Of a DNA stretch of 64,000 nucleotides, positions 35,317-44,563 are shown in pieces. The notes under the pieces are model-generated. The model had not been told where the DNA came from and searched no databases. It was given only the letters and a program-made list of their open reading frames with translations. Position 1 is the first letter of the stretch. Every line of letters starts with the position of its first letter. Origin of the DNA: AP-15 sp963845735 (GTDB taxonomy: Bacteria > Pseudomonadota > Alphaproteobacteria > ATCC43930 > CGMCC-115725); assembly GCA_963845735.1 (NCBI GenBank), contig CAWJTR010000009.1, forward strand, positions 248,001-312,000. The letters are read 5' to 3'. The translations under genes were made by a program, and so were the position numbers.

Positions 35317-38113
35317 ATGGGCGATCGCTCGGTTGACGCCCGCGACATAAGCCGGAGCGTCGTCGTGACCGGCGACGGCAACAATGTCGCGCTGACCTTC
35401 GGCGACACCGGCATCACGCTTGCCATTGCGCCGCAAGCAATTCCCGCCGCCCGAGCGCCGCCGTCGACCGCGCGCGGGAGAGCCGCCGCGCGAACTCGAC
35501 CTTCTCGTCGCCGAGGCCGGCAGACTGCCGCTGATCGGCCGCAAGGACCTTCTCGCCGAGCTTCAGGCGTGGCTCGACGACGAGACCGATATCTCGGTCT
35601 ATGGGCTGATCGGGCGCGCCGGAACCGGCAAGACGCGGCTCGCGATCGAATTCTGCCGGACGATCGACAGCGACCCGGCCGGCAAAGGCGAATGGATCGC
35701 CGGCTTTCTGTCGCCGGCAGATTTGAGCCCGGTCGTCGAAACGCTCGCCACGCACAGCTTCACCTGGGAGCGCCGAACCCTTCTGGTCATCGACTACGCC
35801 GCCCAGTGTCATCAGGCCCTCGCGCGCTGGCTTGACCGCCTCGCCGACCAAAAGCTCGACACCAAGCTCCGCTTCCTGCTGCTGGACCGCGAAGCGCCGG
35901 AGGCCTTCGGCTGGTGGCAACGAGCTGACTGTCCTGGGCCCACCGAGCCGCCGCGATTTGTTCCACGAGTTACGCCCCCGGCAATTGCCGGACCTGTCCG
36001 ACCTCGAAGAACGCCGCGCGCTGATGACGGGGGCATTGCAGGCCGCCCGCGAACTGCGGCCCGGAGCATCGAGTGTCGCCGCCCATCCCGGCGAAGGACG
36101 AGGACCCGGATTTCGACCGCCGCCTCGCCCAACCCCAGTTCGGCAATCCGCTGAACCTGGTCATGGCGGGCGTGATCGCGCTCGACCGCGGCCCGCAAGC
36201 CGCACTGGCCTTGCGCCGCCTCGACGCCGCCCGCCAGATCGCCCGCCGCGAATTGCGCCGGCTGACCGAACTGGCCCGCAGCCGCCAGATCGGCGAAGAC
36301 GAGATGCGCCACCTCGTCGCCTTCAACGGCCTTGCCGGCGGCCTTCCGATCGCCGATTTGCGCAAAACCGTCGCCGACGAACTCACCATATCGCGCCGGC
36401 CGACGGACCGAACTCAGCGAAGTTGTCGAGCTGCTCGAACAAGAATTTCCTGCTCGGTCCGGAGCTACTCAGCAACCTCGCCTTGCGACGATCCAGCCCG
36501 ATCTGATCGGCGAAGCCGCGATCGTCGAAGCCTTCACCGGCGAATTGTCTCGGGAGGCCGAGGCCGCCGAGGCCGTCCGGCGCGCCTACGAGCTGGGTGG
36601 CGATGTCGCCGCGCAAGTCGCTGATCCGCGTCATGCAAGATTTCGCCTATTCGATCGAAGACCCAAACGCGACAGACGCGGAGAGATCGACCGGGCGCCG
36701 GGTAATGGGATGGTTATTGGAGCTCGCGGAAAGAAGTCGACGATCCCGAGCAACTCGTTCCGTTGGTCTTTGCTCTTCCCGGCCAAACCACGATCTTGCG
36801 CGAACCTGCAGCGGAGCTGACCGGAAGCTTGCTGACTTATTTCCGCAATAAAGCCCAAGACAAGCGATGATCTGTCGCGCTTCGCTATTCTGCCGCGACT
36901 CTGCTGAACAACCTCGCCAACAGGCTCAGCGATCTGGGGCGGCGCGAGGAGGCGCTGACGGCGGCCGAAGAGGCGGTCGGGCATCACCGCGCGCTGGCCG
37001 AAGCGCGGCCCGACGCCTTCATTCCCGACCTGGCCCTATCGCTGAACAACCTCGCCAACAGGCTCAGCGATCTGGGGCGGCGCGAGGAGGCGCTGACGGC
37101 GGCCGAAGAGGCGGTCGGGCATTACCGCGCGCTGGCCGAAGCGCGGCCCGACGCGTTCATTCCCGACCTGGCCCGTTCGCTGAACAACCTCGCCAACAGC
37201 TCAGCGATCTGGGGCGGCGCGAGGAGGCGCTGACGGCGGCCGAAGAGGCGGTCGGGCATTACCGCGCGCTGGCCGAGGCGCGGCCCGACGCGTTCATCCC
37301 GATCTGGCCGATTCGCTGAATAACCTCGCTAACATGCTCAGCGCTCTGGGGCGGCGCGAGGAGGCGCTGAAGGCGGCCGAAGAGGCGGTCGGGCTCTACC
37401 GCGCGCTGGCCGAAGCGCGGCCCGACGCGTTCATTCCCGACCTGGCCAGTTCGCTGAACAACCTCGCCAACATGCTCAGCGATCTGGGGCGGCGCGAGGA
37501 GGCGCTGGCCGCGGCCGAAGAGGCGGTCGGGCATTGCCGCGCGCTGGCCGAAGCGCGGCCCGACGCGTTCATTCCCGACCTGGCCCGTTCGCTGAACAAC
37601 CTCGCCAACATGCTCAGCGCTCTGGGCGGCGCGAGGAGGCGCTGAAGGCGGCCGAAGAGGCGGTCGGGCATTACCGCGCGCTGGCCGAAGCGCGCCCGAC
37701 GCGTTCATTCCCGACCTGGCCCTATCGCTGAACAACCTCGCCGCCATGCTCAGCGATCTGGGGCGGCGCGAGGAGGCGCTGACGGCGGCCGAAGAGGCGG
37801 TTCGGGCATTGCCGCGCGCTGGCCGAAGCGCGGCCCGACGCGTTCAGTGCTGAATTGGCTCGATCCCTCTGGGTCTTAGGCGATCTGCAGGGCGACACTG
37901 AGAAACCCGATCTTGCCGGGAACATTGGCTGAGGCGATCCGGCATCTCACCCCGACATTTTGAGGGTTCCGCAGGCGGTTGCCGGAATGATGGTCGGAAT
38001 CTGCAAAGCTACCTCGCGCAATGCGAGGCGGTCGGACGCGAGCCGGATTTGGAATTGCTCGGCCCGGTGCTCGCGTATTCGAGAAAATGAAGCAACAGGA
38101 GGAGAAGGCATGA
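35317..38113 (+). CDS. STAND-like P-loop ATPase with seven TPR units (multiple frameshifts)
   Basis: About 930 residues if the frames are joined. AGGAGAGG precedes the ATG. Residues 1-35 hold the motif RSVDARDISRSVVVTGDGNN. Walker A GRAGTGKTRLA is near residue 98, Walker B TLLVIDYAAQ near 155; a helical linker (LFHELRPRQLPDLSDLEERRAL, NPLNLVMAGVIALDRG) follows, then seven 46-residue TPR units (LNNLAN.LSDLGRREEAL.AAEEAV). The architecture matches STAND/NLR-like sensor ATPases that oligomerise on ligand binding; sensing by the TPRs is inference. Breaks lie near 35420, 35918, 36070, 36390, 36610, 36730, 36870, inside the TPRs and near 37930-38090. Its last codons contain the start of the companion gene. 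Decay versus assembly error is not settled. Confidence 0.6.
36904..37866 (+). repeat. Seven tandem 138-bp TPR-coding repeats
   Basis: Units begin at 36904, 37042, 37180, 37316, 37454, 37592 and 37728, each opening with ctgaa[ct]aacctcgcc. They are nearly identical at the nucleotide level. The 136-bp spacings are caused by single missing bases (for example the lost G near 37199, in the GGGG run near 37625, and in CGCGGCCC near 37694). Such identity means recent duplication or gene conversion. Confidence 0.93.
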
Positions 38114-38529
38114 GCGGAGATAATCGGTCGGTTACGGCGCGGGATATCACCGGCAGCAGTGTCGTGACCGGCGATCACAATACCGTCACGACGACGATGA
38201 AACAGGTGCCGCTGCCGCCGGCCGACCAGGTCGATGTCAAGGCGGAGCTAGCGGCATTGCGGGAGGCGCTTGCTGCGCTGCAGAAGCGTGCCAGATCGCG
38301 GCAAGCTCGATCGCGCGTATCGAGGATGCGGCCGACGAAGCCGCCAAACCCGAGCCCGACAAGGGGAGGTCGGCCGGCGCTCTTGAACGCGTCGGTCAAA
38401 TACTGCCAAGGCGGCAGGCGATTTCACCGAGAACGCCGGAAAGCTGCTGCCTCCCCTGACCGCACTCGCCGCCTGGCTCGGACCCGCTGGCATCACCTAC
38501 TTTCGATGCTCGGCACTCTCCTCCTATGA
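38110..38529 (+). CDS. Small companion protein sharing the N-terminal ARDI/VVTGD motif (frameshifts)
   Basis: About 140 residues when reconstructed. The ATG overlaps the preceding stop (ATGA), so it is translationally coupled to the STAND-like gene. The N-terminus RSVTARDITGSSVVTGDHNT repeats the motif at the start of the ATPase. A predicted helical/coiled-coil part follows (DVKAELAALREALAALQ, then ARIEDAADEAAKPEPDK in another frame), and the C-terminus is hydrophobic (LLPPLTALAAWLGPAG, SMLGTLLL). Frames change near 38285-38300, 38400 and 38495. It could be an effector or adaptor recruited by the ATPase through the shared motif. No known family recognised. Confidence 0.55.
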   Translation: MSGDNRSVTARDITGSSVVTGDHNTVTTTMKQVPLPPADQVDVKAELAALREALAALQKRARSRQARSRVSRMRPTKPPNPSPTRGGRPALLNASVKYCQGGRRFHRERRKAAASPDRTRRLARTRWHHLLSMLGTLLL

Positions 38530-38884
38530 GCCTCGAACCAATTCCCGATTATTTCCCGGTTCCGCCAAATAAATTCCCGGTTCGGTCAAATAAATTCCCG
38601 GTTCCATCTCACGGGAATTGGGGTACAAGAGATTGATCAGAAACGATATTTTTGAGCCGACTTTGTCGCCAAATCGCGATGTTTCCCGTTATTTTTCCCG
38701 GTTCACGGGAATTCGCGCGTGGTGGTCGGCGAGCCTCTATCCCGACCAGTAGAGACCAAAGCGACGACGGGCGATCGGCCAGAGTGTTGCGGCGACTGCC
38801 CGCGCCGGTTGACGCGCTCGGGCGCTCGACGATACGCTGCTGTCGCGCCTTACCACGCCCGCGACACGCGCAAGGAGGAACGGG
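38530..38884. other. Intergenic region with TTCCCGG repeats
   Basis: 355 bases. It has TTCCCG elements on the left (detailed separately), a further pair near 38682 and 38695, and inverted CGGGAATT at 38613 and 38706. Similar AATTCCCGG-rich stretches occur as dispersed elements in alphaproteobacterial genomes. A 93-residue open frame from 38652 has no family resemblance. An AAGGAGG at 38872-38878 serves the next gene. Confidence 0.45.
38541..38620 (+). repeat. Helically phased TTCCCG repeats
   Basis: TTCCCG starts at 38542, 38553, 38574 and 38595: spacings 11, 21 and 21 bases, i.e. one or two helical turns. The last two copies share the 21-bp unit AAATTCCCGGTTC..TCAAAT. An inverted ACGGGAATT follows at 38611. 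Phasing of this kind suits binding of a protein along one DNA face. Confidence 0.8.
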
Positions 38885-39871
38885 ATGGCCAAAATCGTCC
38901 TCGGGATCGCTACATCGCACACCCCGATGCTGAATACCCCGGCCAAGGACTGGCCGAGCTTCATCGACCGCGACGGGGTCCGCGATTTTCTCGACAAGGA
39001 GGGCGACCCCGCGACCTACGAGGAACTGCTCACCCGCGCCGACCCGCGAGCGCTGCCGGAATTGACGCCGGAGCGCTTTGCCGCGCGCCACGACGAGGCG
39101 CAAGCGGCGGTCGAGCATCTGAGGCAGAGCGTGCGCCGCGCCGAACTCGACGCGCTGATCATCGTCGGCGACGACCAGAAGGAGCTGTTCTACGAGGATC
39201 ACCTGCCGTCCATCCTCGTCTATTACGGCGACACGATCCGCAACGTGCCGCTATCGCCCAATTTCAAGGGTCCGGAATGGTCGCGGCTGGCCACCGCGCG
39301 GTATTACGAGGAGAAGGAGCCGCGCGACTATCCGGTCGCGGCACCCTTGGCATTGCACCTGATCGAGGAATTGATCGACCGCGAGTTCGACATCGCCTCG
39401 TCGAACGGGCTGCCGCCCGGCCACGGCGAGGGCCATGCCCACGCCTTTGTGCGCAAGCGGCTGATGGAACGCCAGGACCTGCCGGTCGTGCCGGTTTTCC
39501 TCAACACCTATTACCCGCCGAACCAGCCGACGCCGCGGCGCTGCTACAATCTCGGCCGGGCGATCCGCGAGGCGGTCGAGAGCTGGCCGGGCGACGCGCG
39601 CATCGGCATCGTCGGCTCGGGCGGGCTCAGCCATTTCGTCGTCGACGAGGAGTTGGATCGCGGCATCATCGACGCGCTCGCCCGCAAGGACGGCGAGGCG
39701 CTGCAATCATTGCCGCGCAAAAAGCTCAATTCCGGCAGCTCGGAGATCCGCATGTGGATCGCCGTCGGCGGCGCCGTCGAGCATCTCGATTTGGCCTGGT
39801 CGCATTACGTCCCGGGCTACCGCACGCCCGCCGGGTCGGGCACCGGGCTCGGTTTCGCCGTCTTCCAGTGA
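38885..39871 (+). CDS. Extradiol ring-cleavage dioxygenase, LigB type
   Basis: 328 residues, intact, with AAGGAGG at 7-base spacing before the ATG. The N-terminus AKIVLGIATSHTPMLN has the iron-ligand His of class III (LigB-like) enzymes; ALIIVGDDQKELF, LPPGHGEGHAHAF and IVGSGGLSHFVVDEELD complete the catalytic pattern. Opens catecholic or protocatechuate-like rings. No small LigA-type subunit is adjacent. It is followed 8 bases later by a Rieske oxygenase, so the pair may act on one aromatic substrate, identity unknown. Confidence 0.85.
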   Translation: MAKIVLGIATSHTPMLNTPAKDWPSFIDRDGVRDFLDKEGDPATYEELLTRADPRALPELTPERFAARHDEAQAAVEHLRQSVRRAELDALIIVGDDQKELFYEDHLPSILVYYGDTIRNVPLSPNFKGPEWSRLATARYYEEKEPRDYPVAAPLALHLIEELIDREFDIASSNGLPPGHGEGHAHAFVRKRLMERQDLPVVPVFLNTYYPPNQPTPRRCYNLGRAIREAVESWPGDARIGIVGSGGLSHFVVDEELDRGIIDALARKDGEALQSLPRKKLNSGSSEIRMWIAVGGAVEHLDLAWSHYVPGYRTPAGSGTGLGFAVFQ

Positions 39872-39879
39872 GGTCGACA

Positions 39880-41195
39880 ATGAGCAAACAAAAGGACAGC
39901 GAGGATCTCGTCCGCGTCGGCCCCGGCACGGCCATGGGCGAGATGATGCGGCAGTATTGGCTGCCGGCGGCGATGTCGTCGGAACTCGAGCGCGACGGCG
40001 CCCCGATGCGGCTGATGCTGCTCGGCGAGCGGCTGATCGCGTTTCGCGACAGCGCGGGCCGGGTCGGGGTCATGGACCACCGCTGCCCGCACCGCTGCGC
40101 CTCCTTGTTCCTCGGCCGCAACGAGGAGGACGGCATCCGCTGCGTCTATCACGGCTGGAAATACGATGTGGCGGGAAACTGCGTCGATATGCCGAACACG
40201 CCGGCCAAGCAGGACTACAAGGCACAAGGTCAAGGCCAAGGCCTACAAGGTGGCCGAGCGCAACGGCCTCGTCTGGGTCTATATGGGCGAGCGCAAGCCG
40301 AGGCGCCGCCGCTGCCGGGCATCGAGGCCTCGCTGTTGCCCGAGAGCGAATTGCAGATCACCTTCGCGCAGCGCGAATGCAACTGGCTGCAGGCGCTCGA
40401 AGGCGACATCGACACCTCGCATTTCGGCTTTCTGCATGCCGGCTCGGTCGATCCGGCCAATATGCCGGCGCGACAATCTGATCCGCTGGACGGTCGCCAA
40501 CCGCGCGCCCGAATACCACGTGACCGACACCGATTGGGGCACGATGTATGCCGCCTATCGCCCGGGCGAGGCGGGCAAGACCTATTGGCGCTTTGCCAAT
40601 TTCCTGTTCCCGTTCTGGACGCAGACGCCGCAGGGCGCGTTTGACCGGGTCAACAGCCGCGCCTGGGTTCCGATGGACGACGGCCATACGATGTTCGTCA
40701 GCCTTTCCTGGAAGGGTTTGCCCGCGGAACGCGCCGCGCTCAGCAACACCCGAACGCTCCCCGGCTCCAAGCTGACGATGGATTTCGTGCCGAACACGAC
40801 CGACTGGTACGGCCGCTGGCGTCTCGCCGGCGTCGAGGGTAACGATTGGCTGATCGACCGGGAGGCGCAGAAAAACGGCGGGATCTACACCGGCATCGTC
40901 GGCATCCAGGCGCAGGATCAGGCGGTCACCGAAAGCATGGGGCCGATCACCGACCATGATTTCGAGAATCTGGGACCGAGCGACATCATGATCGCCCGCA
41001 CCCGCCGCCGCCTGCTGCGCGCCGCCCGCGCCTTCAAAAAGGACGGCGCCGTGCCGCCCGGCGTCGACAACCCCGACGTTTATACCAACGTCAGGAGCGG
41101 CGACTTCCTCGCCGACGCCAAGATCAGCCTGGCGCGACGCCTACGACATGCAGCAGCGCACCGCCATCCGCCCCTCGGCGCAAGCTGCGGAGTGA
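39880..41195 (+). CDS. Rieske ring-hydroxylating oxygenase, alpha subunit (several frameshifts)
   Basis: About 438 residues. The Rieske 2Fe-2S ligands are in DHRCPHRCASLFLG and IRCVYHGWKYD (C-x-H...C-x2-H). The mononuclear iron site is in EGDIDTSHFGFLH. The layout resembles phthalate 4,5-dioxygenase-type oxygenases. Frames change near 40222, 40300, 40470 and 41130; the true end is AYDMQQRTAIRPSAQAAE with the stop at 41193. Ferredoxin/reductase partners are not in the window. All metal ligands are preserved, which favours assembly errors over decay. Confidence 0.85.
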
Positions 41196-41268
41196 GCGCG
41201 ATAAGGCCACTTGAGCTGTCTCGCGGCGTAATCGGGTGACCGTGAGGCGACGGAGAAATTGCGCCGCA

Positions 41269-42963
41269 CTAGCCCTCGGACATCGGTGATGGTGTAGTCA
41301 CGAACCCGTTTTCGCGGTCCTCGGTGATCGCTGCGGGGTCGCGGTCGGCGGGGTTGCCCCAGCCGCCGCCACCGCCGGATTCGAGGATCAGCACGTCGCC
41401 GGGGCGGATTTCGAGGCCGGTTTCCTTGGTCTTGATCGGGCGCGGCGGCTCGGCCGTCGGAATAGAGCGTGTAGCGGTGTGGCAGGCCGTCGGCGCCGCC
41501 GAGGATGCCGCAGGCGCCGTGGCGCACCCCGTCGCCGGCGGTGTTGGCGATGGCCGGCTCGGCGATCTCGACGACCATCTCGACGATACCGCCGGGCCCG
41601 CCGCGATACTTGCCGGCGCCGCCGGAATCGGGGCGGAATTCGTGGCGGCGAAAGAACAGCGGAAAGCGTACTTCGGTCACTTCGAGACTGCCGAACTTGA
41701 TCCCGCCCGCGGCCTGCCATTCGCCGGCGCCTGGCCAACCGTCGCCGGCCGGTGACGCGCCGCCGCCGGGCCGCGCCTGAAAGAAATGCCAGATAAAGGG
41801 TTTGCCGCCCGGAATGCATCGGCTCCGTGCGGGTCGCGCGGGTCCTTCGAAATCGCGATGCGGAAGCGGCGGCCCCAGCCGGCCATCGCCCGGTCGGGAC
41901 AGGCCGGCGCCAATGCCTTGACGATCGCCTCGATGATCTCCTGACCGCAATGGTTGGTGGCGAGGGTCACCGGCATGCCCGGATTGGCCCACACCACCGT
42001 GCCCTGCTTGGCGATGACCGTGATCGGGCGAAACGTGCCGTCGTTCTTCGGCGTGTCGGGATCGATCAGATAAGACAGCGCCACCACCACAGCCGAGTAC
42101 ATGTTCGGGTACGACGAATTGACAAAGCTCGTGACTTCCGGATGCGAATCGGACAGGTCGATAACCAGGTCGCTGCCGCGCTTTTCGACCGTCGCGCGGA
42201 TATGGATGTCCTCGTTGCCGCGCCCGTCATCGTCGAGCAAGGCCTCGCCGTGATAGACGCCGTCCTTCCATTGGGCGATGACCGCCCGCGTCTGACGCTC
42301 GGCGCCGTCGAGCACCGCCTCGATCGCGGCATCGGCGACCGGCCAGCCGAATTCGGCGGCCAATGCCAACAGACGCCGCTCGCCGACATGGGCCGAGCCG
42401 ATCATCGCCGCGAGATCGCCGCGGAAATCGCGCGGATGGCGCACATTGGTCGCGATCATCTCTAAGACGTCGCGGCGCAGCTCGCCGCCATCATAAAGCC
42501 GCAACGGGGTGATACGAATCCCCTCCTGCCAGATGTCGGTGGCGGCGGCGTTGTAGGCGCCGTGCGTCGCCCCGCCGATATCGCTCTGATGGGCGCGGTT
42601 GATCGACCAGAAACGCGGTCGCTCGCCGGCGAACACCGGCACGAAGACGGTCAGGTCGGGAAGGTGGTTGCCGCCGTGATAGGGATCATTGAGCAGAAAG
42701 ACGTCGCCCGGGTGAATGTCGTCGGCAAAAAACTCGGTCACCGCCCTGGCCGCATAGGGCAATGCGCCGACATGGATCGGCACGTGCTCGGCCTGGGCGA
42801 TCAGCCTGCCGTCGAGGCCGCAGATCGCCGTCGAAAAGTCACGGCTCGAATTGAGGATTTGCGAATAAGATGTGCGCAGCATCGCCTCGCCCATCTCTTC
42901 GACGATCGCCAGGAGGCGATGCCGAATGACCGACGCCACAATCGGATCGACTCGATCTGCCAA
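41269..42963 (-). CDS. Hydantoinase B/oxoprolinase family protein (two frameshifts)
   Basis: About 564 residues. It begins at TTG 42963 with AGGTGAGG at suitable spacing (MADRVDPIVASVIRHRLLAI). HyuB landmarks: SQILNSSRDFSTAI, VFLLNDPYHGGNHLPD, INRAHQSDIGG and NSSYPNMYSA; the glycine-rich end ILESGGGGGWGNPADR is near 41350. Frames change near 41810 and 41450. In characterised systems HyuB pairs with HyuA in ATP-dependent hydrolysis of 5-oxoproline, hydantoins or carboxylation of ketones. No HyuA is next to it here, so substrate and activity are open. Confidence 0.85.
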
Positions 42964-43018
42964 GGCCCTCACCTGGTTTGACCGCCGCCTGCCGGCGAGA
43001 CGATAGGAGCTTTGCCTG

Positions 43019-43204
43019 ATGCCGCGCAAACCGAACTACCGGCTCGAACGCGCCGAACGCGACCGTGTCAAAAAGGCCAAGAAGGAAGAAAAGATCAAGC
43101 TGCAACAGGAGCGCGCCGCGTTGCGCAAGGCCGGCGACGCCGACGATGCCCCCGATGACCCCGCCCCGGATGACCCCGCCTTGCGCGAGCCGGAAAGCCT
43201 TTGA
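43019..43204 (+). CDS. Small basic/acidic conserved protein
   Basis: 61 residues starting MPRKPNYRLERAERDRVKK. The N-terminal half is Lys/Arg/Glu-rich and likely helical; the tail is acidic with DDAPDDPAPDDPA. The N-terminal pattern recurs in short hypothetical proteins of Rhodospirillales. Divergent from the HyuB gene and convergent with the Nramp gene (9-base gap). Function unknown. Confidence 0.6.
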   Translation: MPRKPNYRLERAERDRVKKAKKEEKIKLQQERAALRKAGDADDAPDDPAPDDPALREPESL

Positions 43205-43213
43205 TCGCGGCCG

Positions 43214-44485
43214 TCACCAGGTCGCGAACATCGCAGCCACCACAACCGCCATGACCGCGGTGGTCAGCCAGCCCATCGCCCATAGCGGGCGCGGTATGGT
43301 GAACGAGCCCATGACCCGGGGCTGTCGGGACATCGCCATGATCACCGCCATCAGCGGCACCGCGACGACGCCGTTGACGACCGCCGACCAGAACAGCGCC
43401 TTGATCGGATCGAGGTGGACAAAATTGATCAGGATGCCGATCAGGGTCGCGACCGCGATCGTGCCGTAAAACGCCTTGGCGTCGCGCGGCAACCGGCTCA
43501 GTCCGGTCGGCCAGCCGAGCGCCTCGCCCAGCGCATAAGCCGCGGATCCGGCCAGCACCGGTACGGCGAGCAGTCCGATCCCGATGATGCCGGCGGCGAA
43601 CACGGCAAAGGTAAAGACACCGGCGATCGGCCGAAGCGCCTCGGCCGCCTGCGCCGAGGTCTGGATGTCGGTGACCCCGTGCGCGTTCAACGTCGCCGCG
43701 GCGGTGATGATGATGAACAGGCTGATCAGGTTGGAAAACCCCATCCCGATATAGGTGTCGATGCGGATGCGGCTGATCTGGACCGGCGCTTCGCCGGGTG
43801 CGTCTCGCAACGGGTGGGCGGCGGGATCGATGCGCTCGTCCTCGGCCTCTTCCGACGATTGCCAGAAGAAACAATACGGGGTGATCGTGGTGCCGAGGAC
43901 GGCGACGATCGCTACGAGGTAGTCGGTCCGCCACATAAGGGTCGGCAGCAGGGTGTTGATGACGACCTTGCCCCAGGGCACGTCGACCGCCAGAGCCGTC
44001 GCGACATAGGCAAACAGCGACACCGCGGTCCACTTCAAGATCCGGACATATTCTTCATAGCGCGAGAAAACTTCGAGCAGCGCGCAGACGACGGCAAACC
44101 CGACGACGTAGAATTGCGCCGGACCGCCCAGCAACAGCTCGAGCGCGGCACCCATCGCGCCGAGGTCGGCGCCGAGATTGATGATATTGGCGACCAGCAG
44201 CAGCGCGACGATGACCAGCAGCAGCCAGCGCGGGTAATGCTCGCGGATGTTGCCCGCGATCCCCTCGCCGGTAACCCGGCCGATCCGGGCGCTGATTTCC
44301 TGAATCGCCGCCATCAGCGGCCAGGTAAACAGCATGACCCAGGCCATGCTGTAGCCGAATTGCGCACCGACCTGCGAGTAAGTAGCGATGCCGCTCGGAT
44401 CGTCATCGGAGGCTCCGGTGATCAGCCCGGGGCCGAGAAAAGCGAGAAGCCCGCGCCTGCGCGGCCGGTGCGGCTTCCAATGATG
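43214..44485 (-). CDS. Nramp-related divalent metal transporter
   Basis: About 420 residues with 11 membrane helices. In helix 1 the metal-site motif is DPSG (GASDDDPSGIATYSQ) rather than DPGN, and in helix 6 the usual MPH is replaced by TITPYCFFWQSSEE. This places it with Nramp-related transporters instead of classical Mn/Fe carriers, so the ion may differ. The readable frame continues upstream of the first ATG (44347) to include helix 1 but meets no ATG, GTG or TTG before the tonB stop at 44564, so the start is unresolved. Confidence 0.8.
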   Translation of the reverse strand, partial: HHWKPHRPRRRGLLAFLGPGLITGASDDDPSGIATYSQVGAQFGYSMAWVMLFTWPLMAAIQEISARIGRVTGEGIAGNIREHYPRWLLLVIVALLLVANIINLGADLGAMGAALELLLGGPAQFYVVGFAVVCALLEVFSRYEEYVRILKWTAVSLFAYVATALAVDVPWGKVVINTLLPTLMWRTDYLVAIVAVLGTTITPYCFFWQSSEEAEDERIDPAAHPLRDAPGEAPVQISRIRIDTYIGMGFSNLISLFIIITAAATLNAHGVTDIQTSAQAAEALRPIAGVFTFAVFAAGIIGIGLLAVPVLAGSAAYALGEALGWPTGLSRLPRDAKAFYGTIAVATLIGILINFVHLDPIKALFWSAVVNGVVAVPLMAVIMAMSRQPRVMGSFTIPRPLWAMGWLTTAVMAVVVAAMFATW

Positions 44486-44563
44486 CGCGATCCGCGCAGC
44501 CAGGGTCAGCGCGTCGCGGCGTACGGTGATGCCCGGTTCGGGAGCGGGCCAGCGGCGGCTGGT

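Noticed and set aside
36904..37866. Possible CRISPR or minisatellite array
   Set aside because: The 138-bp units are contiguous, code for TPR helices in frame, and have no spacers.
38652..38933. 93-residue plus-strand open frame before the dioxygenase
   Set aside because: It overlaps the dioxygenase start, has no ribosome-binding site and reads through TTCCCG-type repeat sequence.
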